From positions 1 to 5,092 of the forward strand of contig RFPW01000165.1 in the NCBI GenBank assembly GCA_009925965.1: a stretch of DNA of 5,092 nt. Direction: 5' to 3'. Shown piece after piece: positions 1-5,092 of the stretch (position 1 is its first letter; each line of letters opens with the position of its first letter). Source of the DNA: Betaproteobacteria bacterium (lineage in GTDB: Bacteria > Pseudomonadota > Gammaproteobacteria > Burkholderiales > Burkholderiaceae_E). The position numbers and the translations under genes are program-made. The notes below the pieces were generated by a model. It did not search any database, was not told the DNA's origin, and saw only the letters and a list, made by a program, of their open reading frames with translations.

Positions 1-28
1 GTGCGTCTACCAATTCCGCCACCTTCGC
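1..28 (-). tRNA. tRNA-Leu, 5' part only (cut by window edge)
   Basis: Read on the minus strand, this stretch begins GCGAAGGTGGCGGAATTGG and continues TAGACGCAC. This matches the acceptor 5' strand, the TG linker and the D arm of bacterial tRNA-Leu, and is nearly identical to what I recall of the E. coli tRNA-Leu(CAG) 5' end. The 5' end is placed at base 28 from the seven-base acceptor strand GCGAAGG. The anticodon, long variable arm and 3' end lie outside the window, so the isoacceptor cannot be read; assignment to Leu rests on the D-arm pattern. The gene lies on the same strand as the efflux operon and starts 34 bases after the permease stop codon. Confidence 0.85.
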
Positions 29-41
29 CCAAGGTCGAAGG
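22..41. repeat. Inverted repeat spanning the tRNA-Leu 5' end and leader
   Basis: CCTTCG at 22-27 and CGAAGG at 36-41 are perfect 6-base inverted arms around an 8-base loop. An alternative hairpin, ACCTT (21-25) with AAGGT (31-35), overlaps it. One arm is the acceptor 5' strand of the tRNA and the other lies in the untranscribed spacer or the precursor leader. No T-run follows on either strand, so it does not look like a rho-independent terminator for the pump operon. Confidence 0.5.
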
Positions 42-45
42 CGTG

Positions 46-51
46 ATTCTA
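46..51 (-). promoter_or_regulatory. Possible -10 box for the tRNA-Leu gene
   Basis: The minus strand reads TAGAAT here, one mismatch from the sigma-70 TATAAT consensus, and sits 17 bases before the tRNA 5' end, so transcription could start about 10 bases before the mature tRNA. A TTGACC hexamer at 61-66 overlaps the permease stop codon, but it is only 9 bases from this box, too close for a normal -35 pairing. No good hexamer lies at the usual 16-18 base distance. The tRNA may have its own weak promoter, may be reached by read-through from the pump operon, or both. Confidence 0.35.
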
Positions 52-62
52 CCCGAGCAGGG

Positions 63-3000
63 TCAACGTGTTGTTTGAATCCGAAACCAGGCAACGTAAA
101 GCGCGGGGACGCACAGGATGGTCAGGATGGTCGCCACAATCAGGCCGCCCATGATCGCGAACGCCATTGGACCCCATAACACGTCCCTGGATAGCGGAAT
201 CATCGCAAAGACTGCCGCTGCAGCCGTCAAGGCGATGGGTCTAAAACGCCGAACGGCAGACTCGCGAACCGCGAGCCATGGGTCGATTCCGGCGTCCTGA
301 TCCTGGCGGATCTGCTCCACCAGAATGACCGTGTTGCGCATAATCATCCCAGCCAACGCAATCGTGCCCAACATGGCAACGAACCCAAAGGGGCGGCCGG
401 ACAACAGCAGAGCCGACGCGACGCCAACGATGCCGAGCGGCGCCGTTAACAAAACAAGGACAACAAGCGAAAAGCGCTTGAGTTGAACCATCAAGAGCGC
501 CACAACGACAAAAAGCATCAACGGCATTCCGGCATTAATGGAAGCCTGAGCCCGCGCATTTTCTTCTGCTGGCCCACCCAGATCGATTCGATAGCCGTCC
601 GGCAATCCGGCCTTGAAAGTGGTCAGCCGCCGATCAATCCGCCCCGCAATATCCGGTGCCTGAACGCCCTCGATTAGATCGCCTCGCACCGTCAAGGTGA
701 GCTCGCGGGACCGCCGCCACAAGATGGGCTCTTCCATCGTCGCCTCAATGGTGGCCACCTGAGACAAGGGAACGCTGCGTCCAGAGCTAGTCGTGACCGG
801 CAAGCTCGCGAGGGTAGCCAGATTGGTCCGCTCGGATTCGGGGGCTCTGAGGACCACATCAATCAGGCGGTCGCCCTCACGGTACTGTCCAATCGTCGCC
901 CCGGAAACGCTCCCACCGATCGCCCGGGCCACCCCTACACTGCTTGCACCAATCGCCCGCGCGCGATCCTGATCGATCGCGATGTGTAATGCAGGCGAGC
1001 GCTGGCCCCAATCCAGGTGAACATCCCGCGCCGCGGGATCCTCCCGGAGAATGCCCGCCACCTGTTCCCCGAGTTCTTTCAAGGTTCGGGCATCGGGACC
1101 GACGACCCTGAACTGCAGCGGATAGGATACGGGCGGCCCCAGCGGTGTTCGGTAAGCGCGCGCGCGGACGCCGGGGTAATCATCCTGGAGGTGTTGTCGC
1201 AAGCGCGACATCAACCGATCACGGCTTGGCACGTCGGGCGTCAGGATAACCAGCTGTGCGAAATTCGGCCGGTAGAGTTGCTGGTCAAGAGAGACGTAAT
1301 ACCGCGGCGAGCCATTGCCAACATAGGCAACGTAGTTGCCCACATCAGGGTCCGCAGCGAGGAACGCTTCAACGCGTTGAGTCTGGGCTTCGGTCGCACG
1401 CAGACTCGAACCCTCGGGTAGCCAAAGTTCGATGAGTATTTCTGCGCGGTCGCTGCTTGGGAAAAACTGCTTTTCCGTGAGCCCCATGCCATACCCCCCG
1501 AGCAGGAATGCCCCGAGCGTTGCCGCAATCGTCCACCAACGTCGCCGCATACAGGCATCAATAAGTTGCCGCAGGGCCGAGTAAAAGCGGCCCTGGAACA
1601 TCTCATGTGGGTGATTCCCCGACGCCCGCAGCAATTTCATCCCGATGAGCGGCGTCGCGATGACGGCAGCAAACCACGATACGAGCAATGCAATCGTCAC
1701 AACCTGAAAGATCCCAATCGTGTACTCCCCGGTCGATGACTTCGCGGTTGCAATCGGCAAGAACCCGGCCGCGGTTATCAGGGTGCCGGTCAGCATCGGA
1801 AATGCGGTGCTGGTAAACGCGAACGTTGCGGCTTGAAAACGATCAAATCCTTCTTCGATTTTCCGCAACATCATTTCGACCGCGATGATCGCGTCATCGA
1901 CCAGAAGCCCGAGCGCAATGACGAGCGCGCCAGTCGAGATCCGATGCAAGTCAATGCCGAAAAATTTCATCAATAAAAAAGTCGCCGCTAGAACCAGCGG
2001 TATCGTCAAGGCGACGACCAGTCCGCTGCGAGCTCCGAGGCTGACAAAGCTGACGGCCAGAACAATCAACACCGCCTCGCCCAGGGACCGCAAAAACAAG
2101 CCCACGGCATTTTCAACAATCCGCGGCTGATCCGAGACCTTCGCAAAACTGACCCCAATCGGGAGTTGGGCTTTGAGTCGGACCATCTCAAGATCCAGGT
2201 TCTTGCCAAGCCGAGGCACATCGCCATCGCGCACCATGGAAATGGCCAGACCAATGGCTTGCTGACCCTTGTAGCGCATCGTGCTGACTGGAGGATCCTG
2301 CAAACCCCGGCTGACTTTGGCCACGTCGTCCAGACGGATGGTTCGGTTCCCAATCTGAATCGGTAGACCCGCGATGTCAGCGACGGAGTCAAACTGACCA
2401 CTAACGCGCAGCGGCACCGAACGGTCGGGACCGTCAACCGTCCCGCCGGGGATGACCGCATTCTGGGCCTGCAGTTGGGCCGCAATCGCTGCGGGGTCAA
2501 GCCCGAGTGACGCCAGCTTGCGGATGGACGGCTCGACCCAAATCTTGTCATCGACGATGCCGATCAACTCCACTTTGGAGACATCGGGTATTCGCATCAG
2601 GTTCTGTCGAACACCGTCTAACAGCTCCCGCAGCTCCGAATGGCTGATGCCGTCGCCGGTGAACGCATAGATGGTCCCGAACACGTCCCCAAACTCGTCA
2701 TTGAAAAACGGCCCGAGTGCATCCGCAGGAAGGCTCGAACGAATATCGCCGACCTTTTTGCGAACCTGATACCAGATCTGAGCGACCTCTCGCTGTGGCG
2801 CAGAGTCCTTTAGCTCAAGAATAATCAACGATTCACCGGGCTTGGAGTAGCTCCGTGTAAATCGAAAGTAAGGTACTTCCTGAAGCTTTTTTTCCAACCG
2901 ATCGGTGATCTGCCGGTCGACCTGTTCGGTGGTGGCACCAGGCCACAAGGTACGAACGACCATCAACCGAAGCGTGAAGTCGGGGTCTTCGCGCTGGCCG

Positions 3001-3128
3001 AGTTGAAAAAAAGCTGAAAAACCAAAAATGGCCACTGCCGCCAGGAAGAACCACGTCAGCGATCCATGTTTGATCGCTGCGGCTGACAGGTTCCATCGGG
3101 ACCCTTGCGACAGGGGGTCTTGCTTCAT
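63..3128 (-). CDS. RND multidrug efflux permease (AcrB/HAE-1-like inner-membrane pump)
   Basis: This is a proton-driven inner-membrane pump, expected to act as a trimer that exports amphiphilic compounds through an adaptor and outer-membrane channel. At 1021 residues it is slightly shorter than AcrB (1049) and appears complete. The RND duplication is visible: helix 1 at about 24-44, a periplasmic porter domain to about 340, helices 2-6 at about 343-497, helix 7 at about 531-550, a second porter domain to about 860, and helices 8-12 at about 866-1016. Helix 4 carries GLLVDDA with the paired proton-relay aspartates D411 and D412. Helix 10 reads GMIMRN, with R931 where AcrB has K940; R961 and T968 align with AcrB R971 and T978. 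The N-terminal stretch (TLWPGAT, WYQVRKKVGDI, FFNDEFGD) resembles the TriC/MexK-like branch from memory. The ATG overlaps the adaptor stop as ATGA, without a strong ribosome site, so translation is probably coupled. The substrate is unknown. Confidence 0.95.
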   Translation of the reverse strand: MKQDPLSQGSRWNLSAAAIKHGSLTWFFLAAVAIFGFSAFFQLGQREDPDFTLRLMVVRTLWPGATTEQVDRQITDRLEKKLQEVPYFRFTRSYSKPGESLIILELKDSAPQREVAQIWYQVRKKVGDIRSSLPADALGPFFNDEFGDVFGTIYAFTGDGISHSELRELLDGVRQNLMRIPDVSKVELIGIVDDKIWVEPSIRKLASLGLDPAAIAAQLQAQNAVIPGGTVDGPDRSVPLRVSGQFDSVADIAGLPIQIGNRTIRLDDVAKVSRGLQDPPVSTMRYKGQQAIGLAISMVRDGDVPRLGKNLDLEMVRLKAQLPIGVSFAKVSDQPRIVENAVGLFLRSLGEAVLIVLAVSFVSLGARSGLVVALTIPLVLAATFLLMKFFGIDLHRISTGALVIALGLLVDDAIIAVEMMLRKIEEGFDRFQAATFAFTSTAFPMLTGTLITAAGFLPIATAKSSTGEYTIGIFQVVTIALLVSWFAAVIATPLIGMKLLRASGNHPHEMFQGRFYSALRQLIDACMRRRWWTIAATLGAFLLGGYGMGLTEKQFFPSSDRAEILIELWLPEGSSLRATEAQTQRVEAFLAADPDVGNYVAYVGNGSPRYYVSLDQQLYRPNFAQLVILTPDVPSRDRLMSRLRQHLQDDYPGVRARAYRTPLGPPVSYPLQFRVVGPDARTLKELGEQVAGILREDPAARDVHLDWGQRSPALHIAIDQDRARAIGASSVGVARAIGGSVSGATIGQYREGDRLIDVVLRAPESERTNLATLASLPVTTSSGRSVPLSQVATIEATMEEPILWRRSRELTLTVRGDLIEGVQAPDIAGRIDRRLTTFKAGLPDGYRIDLGGPAEENARAQASINAGMPLMLFVVVALLMVQLKRFSLVVLVLLTAPLGIVGVASALLLSGRPFGFVAMLGTIALAGMIMRNTVILVEQIRQDQDAGIDPWLAVRESAVRRFRPIALTAAAAVFAMIPLSRDVLWGPMAFAIMGGLIVATILTILCVPALYVAWFRIQTTR

Positions 3129-4306
3129 GGACGTAGTGACGCGGGTGAACTCGACCCAGTCGGGCCCGTCGAACCAGTCGAACCAGTCGAACCAGTAGAA
3201 GCGGTCGGGAGGCGGACTTTCTGCCCCTCCCGCAGCAAATTGGCCCCCGCCGTAACGACCAATTGCCCTAGCCGCAAACCGCTGGCTTCGGAGACCTGGA
3301 GCGTCACACCATTTTCTCGCAGGCCGTCCTCGGCGATCTGGACGGATACCGAGCGCACCGTCAACGTGGCCTCGTCAACGACCCAAATCTTGGGATCCGA
3401 GGTTCGGGAATGCAGGGCTGATAACGGAACCAAGACCCCTGGGCTGGCCGGCAACTCAAAATTCACGGTTGCGCTTGCCCCAAGCGGAAGCCGATCGGCG
3501 GACTTCGCTGGTACAGGTTCAATTTTGATGGCGTAGGTCCTTGAGGCCGAATCCGCCACCGGAGACGATTCGCGAATCCGTCCCACGAGACGCTCACCCG
3601 CGAGTGTGGGTGACGTCATCACAAGATTTTTCGCGCCTTGCACCGATCGAAGTGAGGTCTCCGGCACGGAGACCACCACGTCCCGGTCGCTGCCGCGCGC
3701 AATCCGCATCACGGACTGGCCAGCCATCACCACCTGCCCTGGCTCGGCTTCGACTGCAATGACCACGCCATCGACATCCGCTATCAACGACTGAAACTGA
3801 ACCGAATTGCGGGCGCTGGCGAGTGCCGCTTGGGCACCTCTCAGTCGCGCCTGTGCCGCGTCCATTTGAGCCTGCGCACGGTCGACCTGCGCCTGACTGA
3901 CAAAGTCTTTCGCCCTTAAGGTCTGTACACGGTCGCGCTCGGCGACTGCAAGGCGCAAATCGGCCGCTGCGGACTCCAGATTTGCCGAGGCGGACTCGAT
4001 TGCGGGGGCCAGGTCCTGGGGGTCGAGTTGCGCCAGGAGTTGACCACTGCGTACAGGGTCACCGGACTGAACGAAGCGGCGCGCGATTTTCCCGGCAACA
4101 CGAAACCCCAATCGGCTTTCCACCCGGGGACGAACTTCACCCGGCAAAGTAAGGACTGTTGCGGCGCCCTGATCCGCCAACCGAATGACCCGTACTGGAC
4201 GAATTGACTCCTCACTGGGCGCTGGGGCCTTAGAGCAGCCAATGAAAAGGGGGGTGATGAGCATCAAGGCAAGCCCTGAAAACCGGTACCTCATGCAACG
4301 ATCCAT
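3125..4306 (-). CDS. RND efflux periplasmic adaptor (membrane-fusion lipoprotein)
   Basis: This is a MexA/AcrA-type adaptor that bridges the permease to an outer-membrane channel. Numbered from the start chosen here (393 residues), a lipoprotein signal ends in LFIGC with C24 as the acylation site. The first lipoyl half is at about 64-99 (GFRVAGKI...SGDPVRSGQLLAQLD), an Ala/Gln/Arg-rich coiled-coil hairpin at about 102-169, the second lipoyl half at about 173-203 (DGVVIAVEAEPGQVVMAGQ), the beta-barrel at about 209-285, and a membrane-proximal domain to about 367. The tail is four STG triplets plus PTG. The frame is open to an ATG at 4360, but that start would overlap hpnC and place 40 residues before the lipobox. 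ATG 4306 has GGAAAG three bases upstream, and ATG 4294 would give a classic 19-residue signal. The exact start is uncertain. Lys at +3 after the cysteine fits inner-membrane retention as known for Pseudomonas MexA. Confidence 0.93.
   Translation of the reverse strand: MDRCMRYRFSGLALMLITPLFIGCSKAPAPSEESIRPVRVIRLADQGAATVLTLPGEVRPRVESRLGFRVAGKIARRFVQSGDPVRSGQLLAQLDPQDLAPAIESASANLESAAADLRLAVAERDRVQTLRAKDFVSQAQVDRAQAQMDAAQARLRGAQAALASARNSVQFQSLIADVDGVVIAVEAEPGQVVMAGQSVMRIARGSDRDVVVSVPETSLRSVQGAKNLVMTSPTLAGERLVGRIRESSPVADSASRTYAIKIEPVPAKSADRLPLGASATVNFELPASPGVLVPLSALHSRTSDPKIWVVDEATLTVRSVSVQIAEDGLRENGVTLQVSEASGLRLGQLVVTAGANLLREGQKVRLPTASTGSTGSTGSTGPTGSSSPASLRP
3150..3203. repeat. 9-bp tandem repeat at the 3' end of the adaptor gene
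   Basis: The plus-strand unit GTCGAACCA occurs three times in perfect tandem at 3168-3194. It is flanked by degraded copies at 3150-3158, 3159-3167 and 3195-3203. On the coding (minus) strand the unit is in frame and encodes Ser-Thr-Gly, giving (STG)4-PTG near the C-terminus of the adaptor. Because the unit is a multiple of three, copy-number change would lengthen or shorten the tail without shifting frame. The repeat ends about 20 bases before the permease start codon. Confidence 0.9.
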
Positions 4307-4347
4307 AAACTTTCCATTTCTGCGTCCCTGACTCACACTTGCCGCCC
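4307..4347. promoter_or_regulatory. Divergent intergenic region between the efflux operon and hpnC
   Basis: Only 41 bases separate the chosen adaptor start (4306) from the hpnC start (4348). Promoters for both directions must therefore lie partly inside the opposite gene's 5' coding sequence. On the minus strand, GGAAAG (4310-4315) is the best candidate ribosome site for the adaptor. On the plus strand there is no clear Shine-Dalgarno before hpnC. I see no convincing -35/-10 pair on either strand and no clear operator palindrome. Confidence 0.4.
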
Positions 4348-5092
4348 ATGTCGGACACATCTGGTTTCACAAGGAGCGTCGACCACTACGAAAATTTTCC
4401 GGTGGCGTCCTGGCTCGTCCCACGAAAGCTACGGCCCGCCATCGTAGCGATTTATCGCTTCGCACGGATGGCAGACGATCTGGCGGATGAGGGCGACTTC
4501 TCGCCGCATCAACGGCTCGACGCCTTGTCGGAATGTCAGAGACAACTTGAACGCATTCAATCCGGGCAATTCGAGGAGATTCATGGTGCCGAATCGCGGG
4601 ACCTGATTTATGGCCCCCTTGCCAGGATCATCGAAGAGTACCAATTGCCGCTGAATCTATTTTTTGATCTTCTGAGTGCGTTCCAGCAAGACGTGACGCA
4701 GCAGCGCTGGGTCGATGACGCCTCAATCGCCGACTATTGCCGCCGCTCCGCCAATCCGATTGGTCGTCTCATGCTGGCCCTCGTCGGAATCCACGGCAAC
4801 GAGCAAATTCATCAATCCGATGCCATTTGTAGCGCGCTACAACGGATTAATTTTTTGCAGGATCTTGGACTAGACTGGAAACGAGGCCGACTTTATCTGC
4901 CACTGGATCAACTCCAAGCCTTTGGAGTGCGCGAGGCCGACATTGACTCAGCGGTCCAGGGAACGAAAAAACCGAGCCAAAAATTACTCGCGTTACTGGC
5001 ACAGGAGCACCGAAAAGCCAACGATCTACTCCGTACCGGATCTCCACTTTGCCGAAACATCCCCGGGCGCCTTGGCCTGGAAATCACTGCGA
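4348..5092 (+). CDS. hpnC: HpnC, hydroxysqualene synthase of hopanoid synthesis (3' end outside window)
   Basis: This is a trans-prenyltransferase-family (squalene/phytoene synthase fold) enzyme. HpnC is known to convert presqualene diphosphate, made by HpnD from two farnesyl diphosphates, to hydroxysqualene, which HpnE reduces to squalene for hopanoids. The frame is open from the ATG to the window edge: 248 codons of a family usually about 270-300 long. Visible landmarks are the HpnC-typical HYENFPVASWLVP (13-25), the first aspartate-rich motif DDLADE (43-48), YCRRSANPIGRLML (130-143), and the second motif NFLQDLGLDWKRGRLYLP (168-185) with D172 and D176. The HYENFPVASW and NFxQD signatures favour HpnC over HpnD or phytoene synthase. 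A TAA at 4306-4308 limits upstream extension; TTG at 4339 is the only obvious alternative start. No strong ribosome site precedes the ATG, so initiation may be weak or leaderless. hpnD and hpnE probably follow to the right, but this cannot be seen. Confidence 0.92.
   Translation, partial: MSDTSGFTRSVDHYENFPVASWLVPRKLRPAIVAIYRFARMADDLADEGDFSPHQRLDALSECQRQLERIQSGQFEEIHGAESRDLIYGPLARIIEEYQLPLNLFFDLLSAFQQDVTQQRWVDDASIADYCRRSANPIGRLMLALVGIHGNEQIHQSDAICSALQRINFLQDLGLDWKRGRLYLPLDQLQAFGVREADIDSAVQGTKKPSQKLLALLAQEHRKANDLLRTGSPLCRNIPGRLGLEITA

Noticed and set aside
29..62. Rho-independent terminator after the permease.
   Set aside because: The only inverted repeat reaches into the tRNA and has no following T-run.
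1017..1421. Plus-strand open frame of 134 codons antisense to the permease.
   Set aside because: It lies wholly inside the permease gene, has no ribosome site or recognisable domain, and is explained as a GC-rich shadow frame.
2066..2551. Minus-strand open frame of 161 codons within the permease region.
   Set aside because: It is an alternative frame of the permease on the same strand, rich in Arg, Ser and Pro, with no recognisable motif.
2833..3096. A possible -1 frameshift site: A AAA AAG in the permease frame at about 2887-2893, leading into an overlapping 87-codon minus-strand frame.
   Set aside because: The heptamer is in the correct register, but I see no upstream ribosome-like stimulator and no strong downstream stem. 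The shifted product would be a roughly 98-residue truncation. A Glu-Lys-Lys run explains the A tract.
3105..3536. Plus-strand open frame of 143 codons with an EPV repeat, antisense to the adaptor.
   Set aside because: The repeat is the reverse reading of the STG-coding minisatellite. The rest has no coherent domain and is antisense to clear adaptor sequence.
4847..5047. Minus-strand frames antisense to hpnC (also at 4429-4644).
   Set aside because: hpnC is strongly supported by its motifs in the plus frame; these antisense frames have no support.
1..5092. CRISPR array, insertion sequence, integrase or attachment site.
   Set aside because: No regularly spaced repeats, transposase frames or direct-repeat boundaries were seen. 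The tRNA 3' end, where islands usually insert, is outside the window.

Overview
The window comes from a Gram-negative bacterium, most likely a proteobacterium. It encodes a periplasmic lipoprotein adaptor, a 12-helix RND inner-membrane pump, and an HpnC-type enzyme of squalene/hopanoid synthesis. The 5' end of the tRNA-Leu at the left edge resembles gammaproteobacterial tRNA-Leu genes. By eye the DNA is moderately GC-rich (not computed). A species cannot be named from this sequence.

Layout, left to right. Bases 1-28 hold the first 28 nucleotides of a tRNA-Leu on the minus strand, cut by the window edge. A 34-base spacer follows, with a -10-like box and a small inverted repeat that reaches into the tRNA. 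Bases 63-3128 (minus) encode a 1021-residue RND efflux permease. Bases 3125-4306 (minus; the frame stays open to an ATG at 4360) encode its membrane-fusion lipoprotein. The two genes overlap as ATGA, so they form a translationally coupled adaptor-pump operon, transcribed right to left. Bases 4348-5092 (plus) hold the first 248 codons of hpnC, which runs off the right edge and is divergent from the efflux operon across about 41 bases. Other open frames in the window are shadows of these genes.

How the parts work together. The adaptor and permease should form two thirds of a tripartite efflux machine that uses the proton gradient. No outer-membrane channel gene and no regulator is visible, so the TolC-like partner is presumably encoded elsewhere. 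HpnC acts on presqualene diphosphate on the way to squalene, the hopanoid precursor. Its partners HpnD and HpnE would be expected to the right of the window. A functional link between the two divergent units is possible but rests on adjacency alone.

I found no clear sign of a novel system. The points most worth a second look are the hopanoid/efflux pairing, a 9-bp in-frame tandem repeat encoding an STG tail on the adaptor, the very tight divergent promoter region, and the inverted repeat at the tRNA 5' end.
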